NCBI GenBank assembly: GCA_016987375.1
Contig: PJRA01000453.1
Coordinates: forward strand, 527,638 to 591,637
From: Brachionus koreanus
Taxonomy: Eukaryota; Rotifera; Eurotatoria; Ploima; Brachionidae
Length of the DNA stretch: 64,000 bases
Direction: 5' to 3'
Shown here one piece after another: positions 47,001-58,500 of the stretch. The position numbers and the translations under genes were made by a program. The notes below the pieces were generated by a model. It had not been told where the DNA came from and ran no database searches. It saw nothing but the letters and a program-made list of their open reading frames with translations. Numbering within the stretch: position 1 is the stretch's first letter; every line of letters starts with the position of its first letter.

Positions 47001-50000
47001 TGAATGCTCTTCAAAATGTTATTTAATATGAACAAAATGATTTTAATTTTTTGTTTTTTAATTCTAAAAAATAAGTACTTAAGATGAAAATTTTGGTACT
47101 GATACGTCATTATTGGAAAAAAGGCCAATCGTCATAATGTCTAATGAAAGGTGAAAGATTTTTTTAAAGTAAGAACGAATGAATCATTCATTTCATGTAA
47201 AATATCCTTTTTGTTCAGCGGAAAACTAAGTTTATTTCTTCAAGATAACGTTAGACCTCATACATCTAGAACAATGGCAAAAATAGTAGAGTTGGACGGG
47301 ATAAAACTTCTTTCTCATCCATTATATAAAGCTCTTTTTAGAGGACGACATTTTCCTAACTTAGACCTAGTTGAATAAGGCTCTCGTGAATTTTTTGACT
47401 CCAAAAGCCGTGAATGGTCCTAGAAAGGAAACGAACTACTTGCTGAATGATGCCTTAAGGCTATAAGGCGTAATGCTTTATATTTTGAAGATTATCAACA
47501 TGCTTTTTTTAATTGATAAATTGAAAAAAGTTAAAATAAAACGCAAAATTTTTTGACTCATCTTAATATTTATTTTTATGATTTTTAATTAAAACAATTT
47601 TAACCTAAAAAAAAAAGAAAAACAAATAAAAAAAATTGAACATTTAAATTTTGGCATTTAAAATCTAAACTAAACTTATTCAATTATTTCTCTAATAAGA
47701 AAACATTTTTTATTTATTTTAACACAAGAAGCACCAAACAATTTTTAATGTATTTTTTTTTAACTCAAAAATATTTTTAAAAAAAATCTAAATAATCTTA
47801 CAAAATAATATCATTTTAAAGAAAATTTTAAAATCTTTATTATTCAAAAAAGATATATTTGTTTGAAAAATCCATTCAAAACATACGAGGATTTAAAAAT
47901 TTTTGCTTGGTGCTTCTAGTGTTGAATTTTTCATAAAATTCAATGAAAACTAAAAACAACTTAAAAAGAAAACAAACAAAAAAATGATTTTTTAATTTCT
48001 CACAAGCTTAACATTGTTAAAATGACGCAAATAATATTCGAAAATAGTGTTTTATATTGAAGCTAGTCTAATATTCACAAATAATATTTAATGGATAAAT
48101 AGCGCAAACTACACGCTTGATAAGTAGCCTGTTAGATAGATTATTTTCACTAAATTGTACTGTTACTTTGATTGAACGAGCGTTGACGCTACTTAATGTA
48201 AAATTTTTTTTTAAAAAAAAATTTATCTCTTGGGCTCTCTCAACCACTTTAAAAAGTCTGTATCAAATTTAAATTTTTGATGTTGAAGATAAAACTAAAA
48301 TTTGAAATGTATTCATAATTTTTTAGCATCCTAAAGCAAACATGTTTATCATATCATGCCTACTTTTCTAATCAAAAACAAACAGATAAACATTTTACAT
48401 GTAGAAAAAATTTGTTCAAGTTAATAAACAAGCTAGAACTTACTGGCAATGTTTGCATGAACTCGACCAAATTGTCTATGTCTTCATCAGTTCGGTCCTT
48501 GGGGTCCTTTTCGAGCACTTCTCGGACCGCGTCTTTAGTTATCATTTGTATAGATGATTGCTCGGAGGCGTCGTCGTTAATGCTATTGCTATTGGATGCA
48601 GTTATACCTGTGGTGTTGTATCCGCCGTGCAAACTGACCGTATTTGCCGACGAACACGACAACATGGACGCTTGATTTTGATTCATTAAATTTTGATTAT
48701 TTACAATATTCGAAATTAAAGAGGACGATTTGGACGAGCATATTGATGACGAACATGATTGATCGTGTTGTTGTCTCAACATTCGTTTAGCACTAATTGC
48801 CTCATCTAAAGTGTCTATGGTGTTTATACTAGCATTTATATTTGTACAACTACTAATTGTTTGTTGACTTGTGTCTAATGTTAATGACTCGTTATGAGTT
48901 GATGTGAACGCTCTGTTCTTAGATGATTGCTTTGGCTTGCTAGCCGACTTGTTTAAATTACCTGTTAGAATACAAATGGATTTTAGTTGCTGGTCTTTGG
49001 AGGGCGACTCGTTCGCATCGAAATCGCTCTGTTCAGTGCAAGCTATGTTGAGAATGTGCGGGTCTTCGTCCTCGCGCGCCTCCTCGTCAAAGTTGCCCGT
49101 TTCTTCGTGCATCGAGTTGGCAATCAATATCGGACTGTTGGACGACGACGAGGCCAGCGTCTTGAACGTGGTCAAGTGCTTGCTCTCTTGATCATGATGG
49201 CTTATGCGATGCTCTTCGGCGAACATGTACTTGTGGAACGATTTGTGGTGCGATTGCATTTGCTGCGATTGTATTTGTATGGTGGTTACTTGATTGAGTA
49301 TTGTCGAATCGTTTTGTTCATTTGGTTTCGGGTAATCGATCTAGACACAACATAATTAGTGTAACCCAATAGCGTTGTTTTAGATAAGTTGAAATTTAAG
49401 ATTTTAACAAGTTTGCTAGTCGAATGCAAAATATGTCATTAGAATTTTCAAGTAGATAATAAAAAAAAATCGACTCTGAATTCTAAAATTGCCTCATAGC
49501 TCTTCATTTTAAATCAAGATAAATTTAAAATTAGCTTGTGTATGTAAATTAATAGTTCCTTAGCGAATCATGATCTATTTGGACTTAAATTTGTCTAAAG
49601 AAAGCATTCAAACAGCTAAAAAAAAGATAAATGATGCTCTTTAACATTTTTTTATGTTTGCCTAAATTGAAAAATTAATAAATTTGAATAAAAAAATGCT
49701 TTTTAAATTTTCGTTTGATTAAAAAAAGGGCTTCTAATGTAAATAACAACTCTCGAGTCTTTGATGTATAAGTCTAGAAAAATTTTTAAAGTCACGTCCG
49801 CACCACTAAAATCTAAATTTTTCACACTTATTTGATACAAATAAACAAAAAAAAATTTTTGAATTCTTGTCAATTTCATGTACCACTTCATATAAAAGCT
49901 TTATCTCACTTGAATGCGGACTAAAACACGCATTTTTTGGAAAATAAAGAAAAAAAATAAATTAATTTAATTCTAAAAAAGTATCAATCAAATAATGAAA

Positions 50001-53000
50001 AATGATACACCAGATATGATTGTTATTTAGATAGACAAAGTAGCATTGGATTTTATTTTAGAATTAATCAGTTTTACTTCCTTGCATTAGAAATATTCAA
50101 AATTTTGATAGATTGTTACGCACAATTTTTTTATTTATTTATTTATTTTTTTTTTTGAAAAATATAGTATTAATTTAAATTATAGAATTCCTGAGCAACA
50201 AGAATAGAAGCAATTTTCACAAACTGAAATTCATTTGAAAAAAATTGCTCATCACAATTAAAAATTTAGGTTAGATTTCTGTAAAAACAACCCAGAAAAT
50301 AAGGGTCATATTAATCGCCAGCTATGAAGTATTTGTCACATGAAGGAAAAATGTCTCATTATTAACAATGCATCATGCATGTATGAAAAGCTGTATAGCA
50401 CGCACTACCTATTTCCTTTATTCAATGAAATTCAATCAAAAAAATAAATTAAATTACATCATTTTATTTCCTCATGAATTTAACTAGTTCAAGTGGTCTG
50501 CATTCGACATAGACATTATTAAAATATTTTAAAATTGCTTACAACTAGCATTTCGGAGGTTTCTAGAACTAAGCAGTCGTGTACTCGCAACAAATGGCCA
50601 GTTGATCTTCGTCCAAATCTAAAATTCAGCAATTAAGTCCGAACTAAAATTTGAATAAAATAAATAATCCTACCCAGATCGGGGCAAAAACATAGAACCG
50701 TCTATAAACACAGATCCAGATAGTAAAATATACCAACAGTTAATTACATCTCCAGATCTAAAAAAAAAACAAAAGTTATTCTTTTCGAATTAGAACAAAT
50801 AGAGCTTTATCAATGAGCCATCATTCTAACCTTCTGAGTAATTGTTTGCTTTAAAATGAAAACTAAAAAAAAAATAACTTAGAATAATGACCAGACTAAT
50901 TTGCTCTATCTCTTTTAAAAAATAAATAGAAATTTAGTAGTAATTAGAATTTAAACTAGAACTCAAAACTCATAAAAAATGTTGAATTGAATGATTTTGA
51001 TGATAAAATTTAGATTAGATTTTTTGAATAGATTAGCTCGAGGATTAGGTGAATAAATAGAAAAATAGTTTAAAATTTAAATTTGTCAAGTCTAAAATTT
51101 TCTAGATCCGAAAAACAATTAGATTGTATAATATCCTTCCGCGAACCATTGTGTGTTATGTAATCCTTTTGTTAGAGTCAAGTATTAATACAAGATATCT
51201 TGACAATTTGAAGCAAAAATATTCAAGACTAACAAATGGTTCATTAATCTAAAATTTTTTATTTGACTGACCATAGTTTCTAGTTGATTTAATTTATTAG
51301 TTATATAACTAAGAAGCATTTTTTTTTAATTTTTTTATTAACACCTTAAAAAAAGAATGGTCATGAATGGCTTCAATTTATTTTATTGCCAAGTTTTACG
51401 AGCAATAAATTTGGCTTTTCATAATTTTAGTTTTGTAGAACGCTAATAAAGTTAATATTTACTGTTAAAGTGATCATGTTCACCTAAATCAGGTAACTAA
51501 GCCTACATAGATTTAGCTCGTTTAAGTCTCATAAGAAATTCTAAAAACATATAACAATGCTAATTGTGCATTTATGAATTCTTATTTGTAGAGATTATTT
51601 TTTAAATAAAAGACTTGATTTTTTCTATTTTTTTTTTAATTCAAAATTGGACAACTGACTATTTTTTGTATAATTCTCAAAATTTTTGAATATTTTTCAA
51701 TATTATTTAAAAGATAATTTCTTAAATAATTTCTAATGTTAGCCTTTTTTATTTTAACTAGTCTATGTTTGTGTACTATTTGTTTGATTGTTTATAGGCT
51801 ATGAGTTTAAAATTAAATTCTTAATTGAATTTAATTATTCTAATGCTAATAATGAATTGATATTAAGACTTAAGAATTTTATTAAGCTCAGTTTATACAT
51901 ATATTTGAAATCTAGTTCAAAATAATTTCTCAACAAAGACGTCAAACTGTATTTCCTGGCAAAGAATGCTTCATTTTTTATTTTGATCAATTAGAAACAA
52001 AATAGGAAAAATGAGAATCTTTTAATTCTAATTACTTATTGTGTATAGTTTTCCTCTTATGTAACAAATTTGTCATTCAAACCGATGATGCTAGCCAAAT
52101 AATAAAATAGCTAATTTAACACTTAATTTAATTTTAGGTCTAGAAAAATGATTTTTACTTGTTATGGTACCTTGGGGAAATCATTTTTTTTACAACAAAA
52201 AAAAAAGAATTAAATATTTAAATCTTTAACCGAGAGTGAAGTTTAAAAAAATTAAGATACTATTTTTAGCTGAATAAATATTTCTAGTTATAAGATTAAA
52301 TGCCTTGAAAAAATAAATTTTAAAATAGCGCAAGTTTAATTAATAAATTAAGAAAAAATCAAATATAAATGAAAAATTTCAAATGTAAATATTGGCAATT
52401 TGAGAAGGATTTAATTTTCGTGACTGGTACAAAACATCAACTATAATGGATTAATTAAAATTTAGTTCAAACAAACTTAGAAATATTAATTCTCATCGTT
52501 GAACTAGACACAAAATCATATAAACTTATTTCAATTAGCTTAAATACAAATTTGTTTAGCAATAAATTAAATAATTTTAATATATATTTTTTTTAATTTT
52601 TGTCTGGTATTACAGTTCTTCTTTGACATAAACTAAATAGATCATTTTCTAATCATCATTCTAACTAAATTTAATATAAAAAAATTCTATAATTTTAAGA
52701 CAAATAAAAAGTATGAGCAAAAAAAATTATTTTGAAAAATTTTATTCAATATAATTGAAATAATGACTCACCTGTATAATACATCATTGGCCTCATGTTT
52801 TTCGTATTTAATTGTTTTGCATAGAGATCGAATGGCCGAATCGCGTAACGAGGACAAAGCCTCTAGACTTTTTAAATTAGCGCTTATCAGCGATAAATCC
52901 TTGATTGAAAAAAAAAATTTCAATTAATTCTAATTTTTGAAATGAAGCATTTTATGGGCGTACTTGTTGAGACCGCTCGTGGACCGGTCGGAGCAAGCTC

Positions 53001-53032
53001 TCACGAAACGCCGGGTCTATGTACGAAGCCAT
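38002..53032 (-). CDS. RAPGEF2: Rap guanine-nucleotide exchange factor, PDZ-GEF (RapGEF2/6)
   Basis: Thirteen coding exons: 53032-52964, 52899-52772, 50757-50674, 50618-50543, 49340-48444, 44979-44789, 44731-43202, 42184-41527, 41454-41146, 41094-40803, 38721-38236, 38182-38084, 38030-38002. All junctions are GT-AG and in phase; the product has 1615 aa. Domains: first cyclic-nucleotide-binding-like fold about 24-120; low-complexity linker; VLEKDPKDRTDEDIDNLVEF before the second such fold about 419-510; RasGEF N-terminal (REM) about 563-641; PDZ about 669-753 (GYGIFVSKV, GDQILEVN); RA about 950-1060; CDC25 GEF about 1065-1290 (KNFNSLFAIVSGL, WEKVSNKN). The C-terminus DQISAV-stop matches the PDZ ligand of vertebrate RapGEF2 (EQVSAV). 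It activates Rap1 at junctions and synapses. Introns 2, 4, 5, 7 and 10 are 1-3.5 kb. Confidence 0.96.
39416..39587. mobile_element. Short TIR element (MITE) in RapGEF2 intron 10
   Basis: Imperfect inverted termini of about 30 bp: CTGCAAGAAAGTGCAACA at 39416 against CTGCACTAAAGTGCAATA read back from 39587. Both are flanked by TA, the Tc1/mariner target duplication. The interior is AT-rich and non-coding. A diverged relative of the interior and right flank occurs at about 58900-59215. Confidence 0.65.
39704..40230. mobile_element. Non-autonomous hAT-type element with perfect 8-bp target duplication
   Basis: Termini are perfect 10-bp inverted repeats, TAGTGTTGGG at 39704 and CCCAACACTA ending at 40230. 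The flanking octamer GTGTTGAC is identical on both sides (39696-39703 and 40231-40238). An 8-bp duplication and a TAGTGTTGGG-like terminus are hallmarks of hAT transposons. The 527-bp element has GC-rich subterminal blocks (39712-39860 and about 40028-40220) dense in GGCCGG/CGGCC motifs on both strands, around an AT-rich core. There is no transposase frame. It lies in RapGEF2 intron 10. Confidence 0.92.
42405..42480. pseudogene. Composite fragment of RapGEF2 exons 8 and 9 inside intron 7
   Basis: 42405-42462 matches part of exon 8 at about 42084-42141 (GGCAACTTTTC, TTATTTGATCT, GCAATCGTTTTTGCTT) at roughly 85-90%. The next 20 bp (ATCAGCTCATCTTCTAGAG) match exon 9 at about 41378-41397 with one difference. 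The two pieces are not adjacent in the gene and intron 8 is missing between them. Confidence 0.75.
47205..47510 (+). mobile_element. Mariner-type transposase relic in RapGEF2 intron 5
   Basis: The frame reads LSLFLQDNVRPHTSRTMAK then LDGIKLLSHPLY, the mariner catalytic HDNARPH region and following VLPHPPYS-like segment. A stop follows and eroded C-terminal residues (RRNALYFEDY) in another frame. It lies opposite to the host gene's strand. Confidence 0.8.
47723..47921. mobile_element. Putative small foldback element in RapGEF2 intron 5
   Basis: Inverted termini CACAAGAAGCACCAAACAA (47723) and TTGCTTGGTGCTTCTAGTG (ending 47921) bracket about 160 bp of AT-rich sequence. TTAA precedes the left end and TTGA follows the right, reminiscent of a TTAA target duplication with one change. 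Family uncertain. Confidence 0.5.
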
Positions 53033-55613
53033 TTTCTTTATCAGTCCTAATTCATATTGATACAATAAAACAATGAAAATAGCAACAACAAAAAAAACTA
53101 TTTTTTCTAAAAATTTGTAATCTAAACGAAACAAAGCGATTTGAATTAAATGGCAACATATTTTTGTATTAATATCCACAAGAAGAGATATGCGTGCTAT
53201 TTATTGTTTAAACTCGTTTGTAGCTTCTCTTGGATATTTTGAGTAAGTATTGTTTTCAAACACATACACACACACACACACGTAATATTGAGTGTGTATG
53301 TGTGGGATTTATATAACTTGTATATGACAATTAACAAACGGTTTACACAATCTACATAACGGTACAAGTCGATATTTGGATTCCGTAGAGTACGAGAAAA
53401 ACAAAATTATAATAACAATGATCAACACCTAAATTATGATTAACATCAAGCATATTAAAATAATAGAGTAAAAAAGAGTTTTTATTATTTTGATTTTTCT
53501 CTCTCATTCTTTCTCTCATTTTCCTCACAAACACATATTTAGCTTTATTCGCATAAAAATTTAACATTATAATAAAGTGACTTTGATTAAGTCTTTGTTT
53601 ATTCAAGGTCGATTGAATGACCTACAAGTATATCCGACCGTACAAAACATGTTTTCTAATTGACACATAATATATTTTCTCTCCAGGATATATTTTTAAT
53701 TAAGCATGTTTTCTTAGAGCTGAAATTCCTTAAAAAATCTCTAATTCAAATTAAATATACTTTGCGGTAAATACAAACAATTATTTTAATATTTAAAAAA
53801 AAAAAATTCTAGTAAAGAAAAACAAACTAAGCTCTCAATAAGAAAACGCAAAGTAAAATTTTTTCAATGTTTTTTTTCTTTTCTCAAAGCTAATCTCTTC
53901 ATTCGAACTTTACTAGTTAGATACACTGGTATAAAACAAAAATTTTTGCTATCGCATTAATTTACTTTTTTGAATAGATAAAATTTATTTTAATATTCTT
54001 CTTTTATTTTTTTTAAGTTGACAAGTAATTAATTTTATCTAATTTTTGGTCGGACTTTCTTGAACCTTTGAATAATTTATTATGAAAAATATCTTAAAAC
54101 TAAAATATTTGATCTCAATTGCGTAAGAATTATAGAAAATTTACCTATTTAAAAAAAATACTGTCAAAATGACTCAATATTTGAATAATCTCTAGCTCAA
54201 GATTCAAGATTACCTATTTTAATATTGATAAAATTTGATATTGTGATTGAAACTAATTTAATCTTTCCAAAAAATAATCTATTTTGAAAAATGGGGATTT
54301 TGCTTGATTGCAGTATAGAATGGATGCTTTTAAGAAAATTTGACCGCTCATAAAAAATGCAAAAATTATTCGATTTTAAAATGCTTAAAGGTGCATATAA
54401 TAATAAAGGTTAGAATAGATAAACAAGCCTAATCTGCCATTGATCTTCAGACAAAATTTTACTTTAACTCAATCGAAAGCCTAGACAAAAACAAAATAGT
54501 GAAATTATCTTGATTTTTTAAAAAAAAATTATTATTTTTAAAAAGATAAATATTTGCTCTCTAGTTTTACCAATAAGAAACCATATCATCATATTTATGA
54601 CACAGAAATTTGCCGATTTTTGAACTATGTTTTTTTTTTCTTTTATATTGAATAAACTTATTGCTATTAAATTTTCTTGATAAATTAATTTTCTTTTAGA
54701 TGAGAAAACATGGATCATAGGAAAATAGTTTTTAATTAGAAATTTGATAAGGAATTCTATGAAATTAAAATAAAAAATAATTTAATCATGAATGACCTGA
54801 GAGAATTCCATTTTATCTCAACTATGTCGTCATAATTTTAACTGTCGCTATGATTAATGCGAGTATTTAGATTAATCTTTAGAATTATATAAAAAATTCG
54901 AAGGTGCTTCATAAAGATAGTAATTTAAGGTTAGAAACTAGTTTCGTAATGATTTATTGTTCGTTTGACATTTAAAAATAACCAACTGGCATTTATCTAG
55001 CATTTCAATATCTAGCCTTAACAAGCGATAAGGAAACACTTGATTTATTTAATTTAAAATTAAATGCTCTGAATATTTTTGAAAATTTCTTCCTAAAAAT
55101 CAATTTAGTAAAAAAAATCCTTTGAGAAAAATAGTTGAAAAAATATTTTTTCTTTATTTTCGGGTGCTTCGATATTTTTAATTACAGCTTTGAAAATTTT
55201 TCCTTTTTAAATGAAATACAAAAATTATTCATATTTATTGTTTCATTAAAAAAAAAATATGATTTTTAACCTAATTGACTTTAGAATATTTAAAAAATGT
55301 TGATAAATTATTTTGAATTGCTTTTAAAAAAATCAATATAAATAAAATAATTTAAATTGCAAATTTTTGAATTGGAAAAAAAGACAATTTTCTTGCAGTA
55401 ACTTAAATAATAAATTATTTAAACTCTCTCTCTCTTTAAATATAAGAAAGATGTATGCTGTAATTATTATACATTAACATAAAAATGCATCGCCATTCTA
55501 TTCAAAAAAACTTATTTGAAATTATTATATATTAAATAAATAAATATTTATAAGCTTATTATTTTGAAATTTAAAAAATTCAATTATTCAGAATAAATTA
55601 AAATATTGCCAAA
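53033..55613. other. Intergenic region between RapGEF2 and NF-YC starts
   Basis: This head-to-head spacer holds the presumed promoters of both genes. It contains a CA-rich hairpin at about 53261-53304 and no supported coding exon. Short frames in it are low complexity. Confidence 0.5.
53261..53304. repeat. CA microsatellite forming a perfect hairpin
   Basis: CACATACACAC followed by more CA repeats is matched 20 bp later by GTGTGTATGTGTG, its reverse complement, about 230 bp upstream of the RapGEF2 start codon. Confidence 0.7.
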
Positions 55614-56464
55614 ATGGAATATGCAGCAGGTGCCTCAAGTGAAGGAGTCGGCTTGTTGGAGAGCTTTTGGCCTCGAATGACTCGAGAAGTGCAGAATTTA
55701 GCTTCTGTAAGATTTTTAGAAAAAATTTTTTTTTGATATTTTTTCAATTTGGTCCAAGTCTGATTTCAAAAATCCAGAATTACCATTAGCAAGAATAAAA
55801 AAAATTATGAAACTTGACGACGAAGTTAAAATGATCAGCGCTGAAGCTCCAATTATATTTGCCAAAGCGGCAGAAATGTTCATTCAAGAAGTTACAATTA
55901 GAGCTTGGATTCACACCGAAGATAACAAGCGAAGAACTTTACAGGTATGATTTAGATATAAAAATAATTAGAATTTTTTAAACATGTTCGTTTTAGAGAA
56001 ATGACGTAGCTTTGGCAATATCTAAATATGATCAATTTGATTTTTTGATTGATATAGTTCCAAGAGAAGAAATAAAACCAGCCAAAAAAGAGTCCAATTC
56101 TCCGAATGCAAGTTTGAACACAACAGGATCAAATATGAATGCCACAGTTCTAAATTCGCTTGATCCGAATACGGCCAATTTATTATCGGCCATAAACGGC
56201 TCGAACAACAGTTCAGTCTCTGCTAGCCAAAATAATAATGGAAATATTCAATATTTTTTTGCTGTGCCAGCGAACGGCACCAATTCAACTTCCAATTCTG
56301 GGCCTGTTCAATTTCAGACTCTTCAAGGCCTTCCCAATAACATCCAAGGACTTCAATCTATACAAGGTCTGCAAGGTATTCAAGGCCTTCAAGGTGCTCA
56401 AATAATTCTAGGCTCTTCAAATGGACAACCATCTGTATTTTCCGTGGCAAATAGAGACAACTAA
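55614..56464 (+). CDS. NFYC: Nuclear transcription factor Y subunit gamma (NF-YC)
   Basis: Exons 55614-55706, 55759-55944, 55997-56464 (248 aa), all in phase 0 with 52-bp introns. The histone-fold domain is almost invariant: [84 protein letters not shown] dimerises with NF-YB, and NF-YA then binds to form the CCAAT-binding trimer. The C-terminal part is N/S/Q-rich, as in the transactivation region of the family, and includes short tandem GLQ(S/G)IQ repeats. It is tail-to-tail with PWP1, 280 bp apart. Confidence 0.96.
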
Positions 56465-56744
56465 ATTTAAAATAATAAGCAAATTATTTCCATTTATTTC
56501 AATTGATTTTCGGATTGTAAAATCCTTCTGTAAATAATTGTTTTTTTTTTTTCGTTTTTGCTGAGATAAAAAAATTTCGGCTAATTTTAAGAGAATTAAA
56601 AATTTTCTTTTTTTTCTTCAATTTAATATCTTAGATTAATTTCTCTCTTTTTTTTTTCTTAATTTTTATAATTCTTCAAATTAAAAAAAAATTTTTAATA
56701 GAAAAATTGTTTCATTAAAGTCTTAAAAAAAATTTTTTTCTCAA

Positions 56745-58500
56745 CTATTTATTAAGTTTATTTTTTTTGACATTTAAATTTTTGAATTTTAGAGCTCGTT
56801 CTCTTCGTTTAGAGATTTTTTGCTCCATTTTTTGCTCCTCTTCAGCCAAATCAATATTCATGCGTTCATAGAATCTTTCTCTTACTTCTTTAATTTCACG
56901 AATGTCCCATACTTTTGGCTCGTTGCATTTTGTACCAGCAAAAGAGAATACAAATGCCGAGTCCGGCGACGATTTTACACAAGTCACTTCTCCCTGAAAA
57001 AAAAATATATTTTTGCTTATTAAAATTAATTTAAATTTTTTACAGTTTTGAGTTTATCTTCATAGATTTTTTCGAAATTATGACTTTTAATATCCCATAT
57101 TTTCACTATTTCATCCTCACATGCTGAAATTAAAAGTCCAGGTACTTTTGAACTCAAAGAAAGACCACACACAGATGAATCATGAGCTTTTATGCAAGCT
57201 ACTGGTTTATCATTTCTAATATCAATTAAATTAATTGTTCCCTCATCATCAGAGCTCTTGAAAGTTTGTAAAAAAAAATATTTTCCAAAAATTTTTAAAA
57301 GTCGCTTGTTACCAAAAAGTAATTGGGCTCCAATTTATTCCACATGACCCTTTCTATGTCACTTTCAAGTTTCCATATTTTTTTATTTGTCTTGGGATTT
57401 CGACAATCATACAAAGCCACTGTTGAATCGCATGAACCGGAAAGAAGCGTAAAAGCCTCAACTGGATGAAACTCAACAGCTTGAACTCTATCTTTATGAT
57501 TTTTGATTTTAGTAGCCTGTTTCATTTCTTCTAAATTCCATAAAACTATTGTTTTGTCAGCGGATGCACTTGCCAAAATATTTCGGTTCAAATAATTGTA
57601 AGACAAGTCCAATACGGCATCAGTGTGACCCGCTATTTTTGGTTTTTTGCCTAATTCTGCTTTCATTTTTTTCTTTTTAATTTTTTTGGTTGAGCCCAGA
57701 GTAAATTCAGGCTCTAAACTATCCATTAGATCAAGATCCCATATTTCAATCCACGGATTCATAGTTCCAATTGCCAAATAGTTCACAGCTGAGTCTGTAT
57801 CAGTTGGATCAAAGTCCAACCATTCAACACACACAGGCACTGAAGATAATAGTAAATCGTGATGAATATAAAAGTCACCTTCTTCTTCATTATAGACTAA
57901 AATAAATTTTTTTAATTTAAAATTATTTAAAAATAAATTAATAAAAACCGAATATATTCAATGAGCTGTCGTCATCGTCAACAGTACCACAAACGAGCAA
58001 ATTGTCATTTGGTTTTATTTCAATGTCTTCTTCATCCGAATCTTCACCCTATTATTTTTTTTAATTAAATGAATTATTTAAATAAAAAAAAATTACATCA
58101 TCTTTTTTTGTTAAAAATGCATCGTCGACATTTGTTGGAAAACAAGCCAAAGAATTTAATTGTTCTAATTTAAGTTCATCATCTAATATTAAAAAAAAAC
58201 TTTCATAAATTTTTTTATAAATCTATTTTTTTATCTACCTTCATTATCATAGTTGTCCAAGTTGTATTTTTTATCTATATTATCTGTTTCATTTCCAGAC
58301 TCATTATTTTTATCCTCGTGTGTTGAAATATCACCATCGTTCTTAATTTCATTTTCAGACCCGCTTTCGGCCTCACTTTCTTCTTCATTAGGACCCATCT
58401 CGGAAAAAAGTTGTTTCATTTCATTTTCATCAATTTTTATTCTAATGGGTGTTTTACTAACACCTTTTTTAACCCATGTCATGCTTGATATGAAGCGCAT
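56745..58500 (-). CDS. PWP1: Periodic tryptophan protein 1 (WD-repeat), ribosome biogenesis
   Basis: Six exons, 58500-58239, 58182-58097, 58048-57949, 57896-57313, 57256-57044, 56993-56745 (497 aa; human PWP1 501). All junctions are GT-AG and in phase. N-terminus MRFISSMTWVKKGVSKTPI matches the family start, followed by an acidic stretch. WD blocks include VEWLDFDP, GTMNPWIEIWDLDLMDSLEP, GHTDAVLDLSYNYLNRNILA, SASADKTIVLWN, SGSCDSTVALYDCR, VKIWDI and KVWDI. PWP1 is a nucleolar/chromatin WD40 protein involved in Pol I transcription and rRNA processing. The exon 4 donor (GTAACA) lies upstream of where the open frame ends, which an ORF-only view would miss. Confidence 0.95.

Noticed and set aside
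48904..49355. Plus-strand frames opposite RapGEF2 exon 5
   Set aside because: They are shadows of a long, compositionally biased minus-strand coding exon.
53033..53179. N-terminal extension of RapGEF2 with a hydrophobic segment
   Set aside because: The upstream frame is open by chance; family members start at MASY, which matches the ATG at 53032.
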